A stretch of 64,000 nt of DNA from Desulfitobacterium chlororespirans DSM 11544 (lineage in GTDB: Bacteria > Bacillota > Desulfitobacteriia > Desulfitobacteriales > Desulfitobacteriaceae): contig NZ_FRDN01000011.1 of assembly GCF_900143285.1 (NCBI RefSeq), positions 124,001 through 188,000 of the forward strand. Direction: 5' to 3'. Shown piece by piece: positions 24,946-33,841 of the stretch. The first letter of the stretch is position 1, and the number at the start of each line of letters is the position of its first letter. Below the pieces are notes generated by a model that ran no database searches, was not told the DNA's origin, and saw only the letters and a list, made by a program, of their open reading frames with translations. The translations under genes were made by a program, and so were the position numbers.

Positions 24946-26358
24946 GTGGAAAATTTCTTCAAACTTAAGGAAAACGGCTCCAATGTCCGCACTGAGCTCG
25001 TTGCCGGACTCACTACATTTTTCGCAATGGCCTACATCATCATGGTCAATCCGGCTATGCTTTCTCAAGCGGGTATGCCTTGGGGTGCAGTATTCCTGGC
25101 TACGATTATCGCAGCGGTTATTGGAACATTAGTCATGGGTCTAGTCGCTAATGTACCTTATGCCCAAGCACCAGGTATGGGACTTAATGCCTTTTTTGTT
25201 TTTACAGTTGTTTTTGGTCTTGGTTTTACCTGGCAAGAAGCATTAGCCATGGTTTTCTTATGTGGTCTTATTAATATTTTAATCACAGTGACAAGCATTC
25301 GGAAAAAAATTATTACATCCATTCCTGTAAGCCTGCAAAACGCTATTGGCGGCGGTATTGGTATTTTTATTGCTTATATCGGTATTAAGAATGCCGGCTT
25401 GCTTTCCTTTACCTCCGACCCCGGAACCTATGTTCAACTGGGTGACGGCGGAACGGTTATCGCAAGCTCCAGTGCCGTTCCGGCCCTTGTTACTTTAAAT
25501 TCTCCTTCCGTACTTCTGGCTATTTTAGGCCTCGTTCTTACCGTTATTTTGCTTATCCGCAATGTTAAAGGCGCTATTTTGATTGGTATTATTGTGACAA
25601 CTCTGGTCGGTATTCCTTTAGGCCTTACTCATATGGGTTCCTCCATCAGCTTTAGCGATGCTCTTGCTGAACTGCCGCAAACGTTTATGGCAGCCTTCGG
25701 AAATCCCGGACTCGTTTCCCTCTTCAGTGATCCGGCTAAGATTCCTCTCGTTCTGGTCACTATTTTTGCTTTCAGTTTATCCGATGTTTTTGACACTATT
25801 GGTACCTTTATCGGTACCGGCCGCAGTTCAGGAATTTTCTCCGAAGCCGATCTGAAAGCCATGGAAACCAGCAAAGGCTTCAGTTCCAAAATGGACAAGG
25901 CCCTCTTTGCCGATGCTATCGCTACCTCGGTAGGTTCCATCTTCGGAACATCCAACACAACCACTTATGTGGAAAGCGCAGCCGGTATCGGAGCTGGTGG
26001 ACGGACTGGATTAACCAGCATTGTGGTCGCTGTTCTTTTCGCGGCCAGTGCTTTCTTAGCCCCGGTGGTCAGTGCGGTTCCCGGTGTAGCTACTGCTCCT
26101 GCTTTAATCATCGTCGGTATCATGATGCTTTCTTCCTTCAAGGAGATTAAGTGGGGAGATTTAAGCGAAGCCATCCCTGTTTTCTTTGCCGGTATCTTCA
26201 TGGCTTTTTGCTACAGCATCTCTTACGGTATCGCCGCCGGCTTTATTTTCTTTTGCATCGTCAAGGTCTTCAAGGGTGAGACCAAAGAAATCAGCCCGGT
26301 ATTGTGGATCGCCACTCTGCTCTTTGTTCTTAACTTTATTCTTTTAGCCAGAATCTAA
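24946..26358 (+). CDS. NCS2 family purine permease, AzgA/PbuG type
   Basis: A 470-residue membrane transporter of the AzgA branch, which takes up adenine, guanine or hypoxanthine by proton symport. It opens MENFFKLKENGSNVRTELVAGLTTFFAMAYIIMVNP, the branch's signature start, and has about 12-14 hydrophobic segments. APGMGLNAFFVFTVV and TTTYVESAAGIGAGGRTGLTS are the conserved substrate-site motifs. GTG 24946 has AGGAGG eight bases upstream and replaces the unsupported ATG 24901. An inverted PurBox pair lies in the promoter region. The exact purine cannot be told from sequence. Confidence 0.88.
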   Translation: MENFFKLKENGSNVRTELVAGLTTFFAMAYIIMVNPAMLSQAGMPWGAVFLATIIAAVIGTLVMGLVANVPYAQAPGMGLNAFFVFTVVFGLGFTWQEALAMVFLCGLINILITVTSIRKKIITSIPVSLQNAIGGGIGIFIAYIGIKNAGLLSFTSDPGTYVQLGDGGTVIASSSAVPALVTLNSPSVLLAILGLVLTVILLIRNVKGAILIGIIVTTLVGIPLGLTHMGSSISFSDALAELPQTFMAAFGNPGLVSLFSDPAKIPLVLVTIFAFSLSDVFDTIGTFIGTGRSSGIFSEADLKAMETSKGFSSKMDKALFADAIATSVGSIFGTSNTTTYVESAAGIGAGGRTGLTSIVVAVLFAASAFLAPVVSAVPGVATAPALIIVGIMMLSSFKEIKWGDLSEAIPVFFAGIFMAFCYSISYGIAAGFIFFCIVKVFKGETKEISPVLWIATLLFVLNFILLARI

Positions 26359-26360
26359 TT

Positions 26361-26618
26361 TGAATCAAGGGGACAGGTCCTGTTATTCACTCGCCCGGAG
26401 TATTCCTCCTAAGCTGTGAAGAAGGGGACCTGTCTTTTGCTGTTTTTTTCGGTCAAGTTCCCAAGCGCTTGGGAATTTGACCGGGAATTTTCTCAAAAGT
26501 GGAGACATCAGGGCTTGAGGCCGGAAACTCATGCCCTGGTTTTTTGCATTTTTGCATAGGGTAAGGGAAAATTACTGGGGGATTCAGGCTGAATAACGGG
26601 ATCTGTCCCCTTGATTCA
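26361..26618. repeat. GGGGACAGGTCC-type inverted-repeat element
   Basis: A 258-bp segment bounded by 28-bp inverted ends, TGAATCAAGGGGACAG followed by GTCCTGTTATTC at left and its complement with two mismatches at 26591-26618. Inside are a hairpin GACAGGTCC/GGACCTGTC (26372-26434) followed by TTTTGCTGTTTTTTT, which can serve as the terminator of the permease gene, and palindrome P2. The same GGGGACAGGTCC arm occurs inside murF. This is a MITE- or REP-like element with no coding capacity. Confidence 0.65.
26451..26482. repeat. Palindrome P2 with 14-nt variable core
   Basis: GGTCAAGTT, core CCCAAGCGCTTGGG, then AATTTGACC: a 32-bp palindrome with one mismatch, inside the element at 26361-26618. 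Confidence 0.7.
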
Positions 26619-26619
26619 T

Positions 26620-26663
26620 GCTCTCAGTCAAATTACCAACCGGTTGGTAATTTGACTGAGAGC
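26620..26663. repeat. Palindrome P3 with 14-nt variable core
   Basis: A 44-bp perfect palindrome with no loop. The left arm is GCTCTCAGTCAAATT, the core ACCAACCGGTTGGT, and the right arm the exact complement of the left. Same plan as P1, P2 and P4. It abuts the right end of the 26361-26618 element. Confidence 0.8.
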
Positions 26664-26757
26664 TTTCTTTATTTCAATAGGACTTTCTTCCCATTTTTCG
26701 GTTTTCGCAAAAAAAGCTCTTACGGCAAGAAGGAAAATCTTCATTAATGGAGAATAA

Positions 26758-26804
26758 GTGGGGTAAAGTGGGTTGAAGTGGGGCAAAGTGACGCCGCTGT
26801 GGGG
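26758..26804 (+). promoter_or_regulatory. MraZ operator repeats upstream of mraZ
   Basis: GTGGGG (26758), GTGGGT (26768), GTGGGG (26778) and a weaker GTGACG (26788) recur at exactly 10-base intervals; a further GTGGGG is at 26799. MraZ is known to bind short G-rich direct repeats with this period in front of its own operon, so the site is probably autoregulatory for the dcw cluster. Confidence 0.8.
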
Positions 26805-26813
26805 TGACGAAGT

Positions 26814-27245
26814 ATGTTCATGGGGGAATACCTCCATACGATCGATGGAAAAGGCCGGCTGATTGTACCGGCAAGATTCCGAGAAGCCTTAGGGGAGCGG
26901 TTCATCGCCACCAAAGGCTTAGATCACTGTCTCTTTGTCTACCCATTGGACGAATGGAAAGTGCTCGAAGAGAAATTGCGGGCCTTACCTTTTACTCAAC
27001 CTGAAGCACGAGCTTTTGTCCGTTTCTTTTTTTCCGGGGCTACTGAATGCGAGTTGGATAAGCAAGGGAGAATTCTTTTGCCGGCTAACCTGCGGGAATA
27101 TGCTCAGCTTGATAAGGATACGGTCTTGGTGGGCGTCTCCTCCCGTGTGGAGATTTGGAGTCAGGCCCTTTGGGCAGACTATTCCCGTCAGGCTGAAGAT
27201 GCTTATGCCAGTGCTGCAGAATCTTTGGTGAACCTGGGAATATAG
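26814..27245 (+). CDS. mraZ: Transcriptional regulator MraZ
   Basis: A 143-residue protein with two SpoVT-AbrB-like halves, each with the DxxGR signature: [16 protein letters not shown] (near 10-25) and [16 protein letters not shown] (near 80-95). MraZ forms rings that bind repeats before its own operon and controls the dcw cluster. It is the usual first gene of the cluster, and its repeats lie just upstream. The start MFMGEY is standard for the family and has a GGGGTGA ribosome site. Confidence 0.95.
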   Translation: MFMGEYLHTIDGKGRLIVPARFREALGERFIATKGLDHCLFVYPLDEWKVLEEKLRALPFTQPEARAFVRFFFSGATECELDKQGRILLPANLREYAQLDKDTVLVGVSSRVEIWSQALWADYSRQAEDAYASAAESLVNLGI

Positions 27246-27262
27246 AGAAGAGGTCGAATGGT

Positions 27263-28195
27263 TTGGAATTTCATCATGTCACAGTTTTGCTCAAAGAAAC
27301 GGTGGACGGGGTTGTCAGGGATCCTTCGGGCACCTATGTGGACTGCACCTTGGGGGGAGCGGGGCATAGTGGTTATTTATTATCGAAGCTGAGTGAAACA
27401 GGAAAGCTGGTGGGCTTCGATCAGGATCCCTTAGCCATCAATAACGCTCAGGAGAAATTTGCAGGGGACCCCCGGGTTTTTCTGGTCAACCGCAATTTCG
27501 AAGGGTTGGAGGAGTCTCTTCAATCTCTGGAACTTCTTCCCGTTCAAGGTGTCCTTTTTGACCTGGGGGTATCTTCCCCCCAACTGGATGAGGCTGAACG
27601 AGGGTTCAGCTATATGCAGGATGCGGAATTGGACATGCGGATGAATCCGCAGAATCCACTGTCTGCGAAGACTTTGGTCAATGAAGGGAAAGCTGAAGAA
27701 CTGGCTGAGATCCTCTGGAAGTATGGAGAGGAAAAATGGTCCAAACGCATTGTGGAGTTTATTGTGGAAGCCCGTAAACAGAAATCCATCACAACTACGG
27801 GTGAATTAGTGGATATTATCAAAAGAGCGATTCCGGCAGGGGCTCGCCGGGAAGGGCCTCATCCTGCGAAGAGGACATTTCAGGCCCTGCGCATAGCCGT
27901 CAACGATGAACTGGGGGTCTTGGAGAGAGCTCTGGACCAAGTGATACGCTGTCTGGCTCCGGGAGGAAGGGTAGGAGTCATCACCTTTCACTCTCTGGAA
28001 GATCGGATCGTGAAAGAAACCTTCAACTCCTGGTTAGGCCGCTGCACTTGTCCGCCGGTTTTTCCGGTTTGTCAATGCGGCGCCAAGGCAGTAGCCCGTT
28101 TAGTTCATCGCAAACCGATTCTGCCCAGTCTCCAGGAGATTGAAGCCAATCCCCGGGCCCGCAGTGCTAAGCTAAGAATTGCTGAAAAGCTTTGA
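27263..28195 (+). CDS. rsmH: 16S rRNA (cytosine-1402 N4) methyltransferase RsmH
   Basis: A 310-residue SAM-dependent methyltransferase (MraW). Motif I is [17 protein letters not shown] (near 24-40), followed by [22 protein letters not shown] (near 96-117), the family signature, and the C-terminal [26 protein letters not shown]. It methylates C1402 of 16S rRNA in the decoding centre. Start is TTG 27263 with GAGG about ten bases upstream. Second gene of the dcw cluster, as usual. Confidence 0.95.
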   Translation: MEFHHVTVLLKETVDGVVRDPSGTYVDCTLGGAGHSGYLLSKLSETGKLVGFDQDPLAINNAQEKFAGDPRVFLVNRNFEGLEESLQSLELLPVQGVLFDLGVSSPQLDEAERGFSYMQDAELDMRMNPQNPLSAKTLVNEGKAEELAEILWKYGEEKWSKRIVEFIVEARKQKSITTTGELVDIIKRAIPAGARREGPHPAKRTFQALRIAVNDELGVLERALDQVIRCLAPGGRVGVITFHSLEDRIVKETFNSWLGRCTCPPVFPVCQCGAKAVARLVHRKPILPSLQEIEANPRARSAKLRIAEKL

Positions 28196-28236
28196 TTTGA
28201 ATTTTGAATTCTAAAGAGAACGGAGGAGGAATACCT

Positions 28237-28716
28237 TTGGTATTAGCGCAGGAAAAAATTGAATGGGAACAGCCCATAGAGAAGCAACCCCGCAAAGCAA
28301 AAAAACCTGTCCATAGGGAGAAGCCCCGTTCTCACTGGAAAAGTGTACTTATCTTGAGTTTAGTGGTGGCCGTAGCGACAGTTTTTGCCGCGGAAACTAT
28401 TAATCTGACGGTGGTTAAGGGAGCACAAATCCGGGCGACCCAGAAGGAGATTGCCGACTTGAAGGCCAATAATGATCTTCTGCAGGCCCAAGTGGATAAA
28501 CTGCGATCGGTAAGCCGGATTGAAAGTGCTGCACTTGCCATGGGCATGGAAAAACCTGCGGGAACGGTCTATGTGGCTGGAACCTTGCCTGTCGCCAAGA
28601 CTGAAATGGGCGTCCAGTCAACACCGGCCAAAGCGGAAGAGGTCGTTAAGGAGCCTTCCGCTTTGGAACAGATTTCGCAGAAATTTACAAGCTTTTTTGC
28701 TTCCACACAACGATAA
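28237..28716 (+). CDS. ftsL: FtsL-like septum protein
   Basis: A 159-residue bitopic membrane protein. After a basic cytoplasmic tail comes one membrane helix (VLILSLVVAVATVFAAETINL) and then a coiled coil (IRATQKEIADLKANNDLLQAQVDKL), the FtsL/DivIC plan. FtsL joins DivIC and FtsQ to activate septal peptidoglycan synthesis. The outer tail after the coil is longer than in most FtsL proteins. I chose TTG 28237, six bases after GGAGGAGG, rather than TTG 28204. The place between rsmH and a PBP gene is diagnostic. Confidence 0.85.
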   Translation: MVLAQEKIEWEQPIEKQPRKAKKPVHREKPRSHWKSVLILSLVVAVATVFAAETINLTVVKGAQIRATQKEIADLKANNDLLQAQVDKLRSVSRIESAALAMGMEKPAGTVYVAGTLPVAKTEMGVQSTPAKAEEVVKEPSALEQISQKFTSFFASTQR

Positions 28717-28769
28717 ACGATCAAAGGCGGTAGAGTTTGCTGTGACGCCCTAGAATAGGGGGTGGGACG

Positions 28770-30818
28770 ATGAGTCCTTATGTCGTCATGCGCAAACGTA
28801 TCGCCTTTCTTTTTTTCTGTGTCAGTGCTTTTTTGGTGGTGCTGATTGTCCGTCTGGCCTTTGTGCAATTGGCTCAGGGGGCGATTTTAAGCGATAAGGC
28901 TGATGAAAGCCATTATCGGGGGGTTCCTGTGGCAGCCAAAAGGGGAAACATTGAGGATCGCAACGGGGAGGTGCTGGCCATGAGTGTCAGTACCGAGACT
29001 GTCTATGCGGTGCCTGCCCAAGTTCGCTCCTCCGGCAGAGCGGAGGAGATCGCCCATGCTTTGTCCGGCCTCCTGGAGATGGGACCTGAGCAGGTTATGG
29101 AAAGAATAACCAAGCGATCGGCTTTGGAATATGTCAAGAAAAGGGTTACGGCGGAGGTGGCGGCTCAAGTCCGGGCCTTAGAGCTGCCTGGGATTGGGAT
29201 TACTGAGGATAGTGTGCGTTATTACCCCAACAGCACCTTAGCCGCACATATTATTGGCTTTGCGGGGATTGACAACCAGGGGTTGGAAGGAATAGAGTTG
29301 ACTAGGGATTCTGAGTTGAACGGAGTCCCGGGTGCTGTATTGACAGAGTTTGCTGCTAATGGTATTCCTTTGCCCTTTGCCAATCAAATGTATGTTTCCC
29401 CTAAGAATGGCAATACGGTGCGTCTGACTATCGATAAAAATATTCAGGCTTTTGCGGAGCGGGAACTGCAGAAGCTGATGTCCGGCCAAGGGGATAATAT
29501 GAATGGGCAGGTCCCCAAGAGCGGCACCATCCTGGTTATGGATCCCAATACCGGGCAGGTCTTGGCTCTTGCTTCGGCGCCTACCTATGATCCTAATTAT
29601 TACAACAACTATGATCAGAGTACCCGGCGCAATATAGCGATTCAAAACGGCTATGAACCAGGTTCCACTTTTAAGATTATCACGTTGGCGGCTGCCCTTG
29701 AGGAAAAGAAGATCAGTCCTCAGGAAGGTTTTTTTGATCCGGGAGGAGTGACCATCCTGGGTAAAACCGTTCATTGCTGGAAGCGTGGAGGCCATGGCAG
29801 CCAGACCTTCACTCAGGTCGTTGAAAACTCCTGCAACCCAGGGTTTGTCGCCATGGGCCAGCGCCTGGGTATGGATAAATTCTATAAATACCTCCATGAC
29901 TTCGGTTTTGGTCAGAAAACGGGAATCGAAATGTCCGGTGAAGCTGTAGGAATTTTAGCCGGGAAAAAGAGAGCTACGGCCTTGGATCTTGCCACCATGT
30001 CGATCGGGCAAACCAATAATGTGACGGCCATTCAGCTGCTTACGGCAGTTTCCGCAGTAGCTAACGGCGGGAACCTGATGAAGCCCCAATTGGTTAAAGA
30101 GATCGTGGGACCTTCGGGGAACGTGGTGGAATCCTTTGAACCTCAGGACGTGCGGCGTGTGATCAGCGAGGGTACTTCGAAAACTGCCCGGCAGATGCTG
30201 GAGTCTGTGGTCACCAACGGCACGGGGTACCGAGCCTTTCTGCCCGGATACCGGGTGGCGGGCAAGACCGGGACCGCCCAAAAAGTTGCCAATGGGGCGT
30301 ACATACAAGGGGAATACATTGCTTCCTTTATTGCCTTTGCTCCGGCCGATAATCCCCAGCTGGCCATCCTTTGTGTGATCGATGGTGTGCCCTTTTACGG
30401 GGGATCTGTGGCGGCTCCGCCGGTGAGAGGAGTTCTGCAGGATTCTTTGAAATACTTAGGTGTGGAAATGGATCTGAAAGCCCCTCTGACGCTGGGCAAA
30501 CCCCGCTTGGATATGCAGATACCTCCAGTGAAAAAAGCGGCAACGGTCCCCTCTGTTCTCGGGCTGACTCTGGCTGAGGCTGAGAAGTCTCTGAAGCAAG
30601 CCGGCTTTACCGTTCTGACGGAAGGCAGTGGGACAGTTGTTCAGGACCAAATTCCTCATGGGGATTCTAAAGTGGAAGAGGGATCCTCGGTACTGCTCTA
30701 TCTTGGTTCTGAGGCGGGAGCTCCCACTTCAGGAAACTGGTGGGCCGTGGAAGAGGAAGTGGATATCGACATAGAAACCATGCTGCAAATGCCCTGGCGG
30801 CAGCCCTTAGGCCAATGA
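28770..30818 (+). CDS. spoVD: Class B penicillin-binding protein with PASTA domain, SpoVD/FtsI type
   Basis: A 682-residue transpeptidase that cross-links septal or spore-cortex peptidoglycan. It has one N-terminal membrane anchor (about 10-32) and a PBP dimerisation domain. The transpeptidase motifs are STFK (near 299), SCN in ENSCNPGF (near 355) and KTGT in VAGKTGTAQK (near 496). One C-terminal PASTA repeat follows (VPSVLGLTLAEAEKSLKQAGF). The PASTA domain and position fit SpoVD; it may serve vegetative division too, since no second ftsI is present here. Confidence 0.92.
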   Translation: MSPYVVMRKRIAFLFFCVSAFLVVLIVRLAFVQLAQGAILSDKADESHYRGVPVAAKRGNIEDRNGEVLAMSVSTETVYAVPAQVRSSGRAEEIAHALSGLLEMGPEQVMERITKRSALEYVKKRVTAEVAAQVRALELPGIGITEDSVRYYPNSTLAAHIIGFAGIDNQGLEGIELTRDSELNGVPGAVLTEFAANGIPLPFANQMYVSPKNGNTVRLTIDKNIQAFAERELQKLMSGQGDNMNGQVPKSGTILVMDPNTGQVLALASAPTYDPNYYNNYDQSTRRNIAIQNGYEPGSTFKIITLAAALEEKKISPQEGFFDPGGVTILGKTVHCWKRGGHGSQTFTQVVENSCNPGFVAMGQRLGMDKFYKYLHDFGFGQKTGIEMSGEAVGILAGKKRATALDLATMSIGQTNNVTAIQLLTAVSAVANGGNLMKPQLVKEIVGPSGNVVESFEPQDVRRVISEGTSKTARQMLESVVTNGTGYRAFLPGYRVAGKTGTAQKVANGAYIQGEYIASFIAFAPADNPQLAILCVIDGVPFYGGSVAAPPVRGVLQDSLKYLGVEMDLKAPLTLGKPRLDMQIPPVKKAATVPSVLGLTLAEAEKSLKQAGFTVLTEGSGTVVQDQIPHGDSKVEEGSSVLLYLGSEAGAPTSGNWWAVEEEVDIDIETMLQMPWRQPLGQ

Positions 30819-30845
30819 TTGCAATAGATTTTTACTGTCTATAAT
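30819..30845 (+). promoter_or_regulatory. Possible internal promoter before murE
   Basis: A perfect TATAAT (30840-30845) lies 17 bases before the murE start region, with TTGCAA (30819-30824) only 15 bases upstream of it. The short spacer makes it uncertain. Confidence 0.35.
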
Positions 30846-30862
30846 AGAATTGAAAGGTAGTG

Positions 30863-32350
30863 ATGAGGGTGAAGTCTGTTCGCAAAAAACTCTCAGAGAT
30901 TGCATCCGGAATTGAAATTGTGAATCATGTTGGAGATCAAGATACTCTGATCCAGGGGATGGTTATGGATTCCCGCCAGGTTCAGCCCGGAGACCTTTAT
31001 GCCTGTGTGCCCGGAATGAATGTGGACGGCCATGACTTTGCAGCCCAAGCCATTGCCCAAGGAGCAGCGGCCTTACTGGTGGAACGGATTCTCCCTCTTG
31101 ATATTCCTCAACTCCAAGTGAAAAAGGTGCGGGAGGTTATGGGAAATCTCGCAGCCAACCTCTATGATCATCCTGCCGCTCAATTGGAAGTGGTGGGGGT
31201 AACAGGAACCAATGGGAAAACCACCATTACCTACCTTGTGGAGAGTATTGCCGCAGGGGAAGGTAAGAAGGTGGGCTTAATCGGCACTTTAGGAGCCCGC
31301 ATCGCGGGCAGGGAACTGCCGGGAAACCGGACCACCCCGGAGGCGATTGATCTCCAGAAGCTGCTCAAGGAAATGGTGGATGAAGGGGTGCAATTGGCTG
31401 TCATGGAAGTCTCTTCCCATGCCTTGGTTTTCGGGCGGGTGACAGGGTGCGAATTTGACGCAGGTATTTTCAGCAATTTGACACAAGATCATTTGGATTA
31501 TCATAAAACAATGGAGGAGTATCTCCAGGCGAAAGCCCAACTTTTCAGCGGCCTTACCGGGGTTAAAGAACCTAAGGTGGGGGTTGTCAACGGGGATGAT
31601 CCGGCTGCTGAGACCTTAATCCGGCTTTCCGCCGCTCCTGTGGTGACCTATGGAGTTAACGCCGATCTTCTGGATTATCGGGCGGAGGATATCCTGCTGA
31701 CTGCCGAGGGAGTTAAATTCACGGTTCGTTTTAAGGACGGAGGGTCGCAGGTGGAATACTCAACCCCGGGCATGTTCAGCGTGTACAACGCTCTGGCTGC
31801 TTTTGCCTGGGGGGTGGAGAGCGGAAGAAGCCCCCGGCAGGTTTGCGAAGCCCTGGCAGCGGTCCAAGGGGTTCCGGGACGCTTTGAAAGTGTGCGGATG
31901 GGGCAGCCCTTCCAGGTCATCGTCGACTATGCCCATACTCCAGATGGTTTGGAGAATGTCTGCAAAACGGCTCAGGAGTTTACCCAAGGCCGCCTGATTA
32001 CGGTATTTGGCTGCGGCGGGGATCGGGATAAAGGAAAAAGGCCCCAGATGGGAGCCATCGCCGAGGAACTCAGCGATCATGTGATTGTCACTTCAGATAA
32101 TCCCCGTACCGAGGATCCCCGGCAGATTATCCGGGATATTCTGGAGGGGATCGAGGGAATCGATTATACCGCTAATGTGAACCGCCGGGAGGCCATTGAA
32201 TGCGCCTGCCTGCTGGCCAAGGAAGGGGATACGGTGCTGATTGCCGGAAAAGGTCATGAGGATTATCAGATCATCGGCAAGGATGTGTTCCCCTTTGATG
32301 ATCGGGAAGTAGCCCGGGAAGCCTTAAGGAGGCTCGGTTATGTGGGATAG
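30863..32350 (+). CDS. murE: UDP-MurNAc-tripeptide synthetase MurE (meso-DAP type)
   Basis: A 495-residue Mur ligase that adds the third amino acid to UDP-MurNAc-L-Ala-D-Glu. The ATP-binding motif is VTGTNGKTTITYL (near 115-127), and EVSSHAL and VDYAHTPDGLEN are the central and C-terminal landmarks. The DNPR motif in VTSDNPRTEDPR (near 412) marks meso-diaminopimelate as substrate. I chose ATG 30863 with AAAGG upstream; GTG 30860 is also possible. It overlaps murF by 11 bases. Confidence 0.95.
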   Translation: MRVKSVRKKLSEIASGIEIVNHVGDQDTLIQGMVMDSRQVQPGDLYACVPGMNVDGHDFAAQAIAQGAAALLVERILPLDIPQLQVKKVREVMGNLAANLYDHPAAQLEVVGVTGTNGKTTITYLVESIAAGEGKKVGLIGTLGARIAGRELPGNRTTPEAIDLQKLLKEMVDEGVQLAVMEVSSHALVFGRVTGCEFDAGIFSNLTQDHLDYHKTMEEYLQAKAQLFSGLTGVKEPKVGVVNGDDPAAETLIRLSAAPVVTYGVNADLLDYRAEDILLTAEGVKFTVRFKDGGSQVEYSTPGMFSVYNALAAFAWGVESGRSPRQVCEALAAVQGVPGRFESVRMGQPFQVIVDYAHTPDGLENVCKTAQEFTQGRLITVFGCGGDRDKGKRPQMGAIAEELSDHVIVTSDNPRTEDPRQIIRDILEGIEGIDYTANVNRREAIECACLLAKEGDTVLIAGKGHEDYQIIGKDVFPFDDREVAREALRRLGYVG

Positions 32351-33803
32351 CCAAAGGATTGCTGATTTGGTCCGGGGGGAATTGACAGGTGATTCCCATG
32401 TCAGGGCTTCCGGCTGTTGTATCGACAGCCGGGGGGTCAAAGAAGGGGAGATCTTTTTTGCCTTAGTGGGTGAAAAGGCAGACGGACACGATTATATGGA
32501 AGGAGCCTGGCAGAAAGGCGCTTCGGTGGTGATCGGCGAGAAGGAACGTCTGGAACTTCGCCGGGAAGTCCGGGTCCCCGAGGGCAAAGCTCTGATCCGG
32601 GTGGAGTCCGGCCTTGCCGCTATGCAGGCTTTGGCTCAAGCCTGGCACAAGGAGCTGGGGGCCAAAGTGGTGGCCATCACAGGCAGCAATGGAAAAACCA
32701 CCACCAAAGATATGGTGGCGGCGGTCTTAAGTGAAAAATACCGTGTGCATAAGAATTTGGAGAACCAAAACAATGAATTGGGCCTTCCTATAACTATTTT
32801 GAATGCTCCAGAAAATACGGAAGTGCTTATTTTAGAGATGGGCATGCGCGGATTGGGGCAAATCGCTTTTTTATGTGCTATAGCCCGCCCGGATATCGGT
32901 GTTATAACCAATATTGGCACGACCCATATGGAGCTCTTAGGCTCACAGCAAGCTATTGCCCGGGCTAAGTGGGAGCTGATCGAGGCCCTTCCCGAGACAG
33001 GGGTAGCGGTCCTCAATGGGGAGGATGAGTGGAGTGTGAAGCTGGCCGGACAAGACCCGCATCAGACCTTTTTCTACGGCCTGGAAGGGAGATTCCACGA
33101 ACCCGATCTGCGGGGAATGAATCTGACACCCTTCGGTACTCTGGGAACCAGTTTTCAAGTGGGACACGGGGACAGGTCCGCTGTCCCGTTTGCCGAAGTG
33201 GTGGTAGCCGAAGTGGGACAGAAGACCTGTCCCCATGTCCCGGTTCACCTGCCTCTGCCGGGAGAGCATAATGTGCTGGATGCTCTGGCTGCCCTCAGTG
33301 TCGGGGTTCTTTTGAATGTATCCCTGGAAGAGGGGTGCCAGGGTCTGGCTGCTATGGAACTATCCAGGATGCGCCTGGAGCTTCAACCGGGACCGGGGGG
33401 CAGCACCTTAATCAGTGATGTCTATAATGCCAACCCGACTTCGATGAAGGCCTCCCTGCAGGTCTTAAAGGAAAGAGGGGGGGAGTCCACTCTGGCCATA
33501 CTGGGAGAGATGTATGAACTGGGGGAAGCCAGCCGGGCGGGGCATTATGAAGTGGGGCAGACGGTAGCCGACCTGGGAATCTCTGAACTAATCACCGTTG
33601 GTCCGCTGGCAGAGGAAATTGCCCGCGGAGCTTTGGAAAAGGGGTTATCACCCCAAAGGATTCATTCTTTTCCTGAGCGCGAGGGGGCGATCAAGAAAGC
33701 CCAGGAGTTGCTGGCAGATTTAAATCAAGGCACTTGGGTCTTAATCAAAGCTTCTCGCGGTATGAAAATGGAAGAAGTCACAAGGGCACTTCGCAAAGAT
33801 TAG
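32340..33803 (+). CDS. murF: UDP-MurNAc-pentapeptide synthetase MurF, with an internal repeat insertion
   Basis: MurF adds D-Ala-D-Ala to the tripeptide precursor in the cytoplasm. The 487-residue product has ITGSNGKTTTKDMV (near 113-126), EMGMRGLGQI (near 166) and LISDVYNANPTSM (near 358). It is about 27 residues longer than typical MurF. The extra part (about residues 274-301) is encoded by 33161-33241, an in-frame inverted repeat of the GGGGACAGGTCC family placed just before the conserved LPLPGEHNVLDALAA. The frame is intact, so the enzyme is probably functional. AAGGAGG lies before ATG 32340 within murE. Confidence 0.93.
   Translation: MWDSQRIADLVRGELTGDSHVRASGCCIDSRGVKEGEIFFALVGEKADGHDYMEGAWQKGASVVIGEKERLELRREVRVPEGKALIRVESGLAAMQALAQAWHKELGAKVVAITGSNGKTTTKDMVAAVLSEKYRVHKNLENQNNELGLPITILNAPENTEVLILEMGMRGLGQIAFLCAIARPDIGVITNIGTTHMELLGSQQAIARAKWELIEALPETGVAVLNGEDEWSVKLAGQDPHQTFFYGLEGRFHEPDLRGMNLTPFGTLGTSFQVGHGDRSAVPFAEVVVAEVGQKTCPHVPVHLPLPGEHNVLDALAALSVGVLLNVSLEEGCQGLAAMELSRMRLELQPGPGGSTLISDVYNANPTSMKASLQVLKERGGESTLAILGEMYELGEASRAGHYEVGQTVADLGISELITVGPLAEEIARGALEKGLSPQRIHSFPEREGAIKKAQELLADLNQGTWVLIKASRGMKMEEVTRALRKD
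33161..33241. repeat. GGGGACAGGTCC-type inverted repeat inside murF
   Basis: GGGACACGGGGACAGGTC (33161-33178) faces GACCTGTCCCCATGTCCC (33224-33241), complementary except for one base. The unit is 81 bp, exactly 27 codons. It shares GGGGACAGGTCC with the inverted ends of the element at 26361-26618. Confidence 0.75.
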
Positions 33804-33841
33804 TGTGTCGCTATGCTAAGAGTAAAGGAAGGAATTAATCC

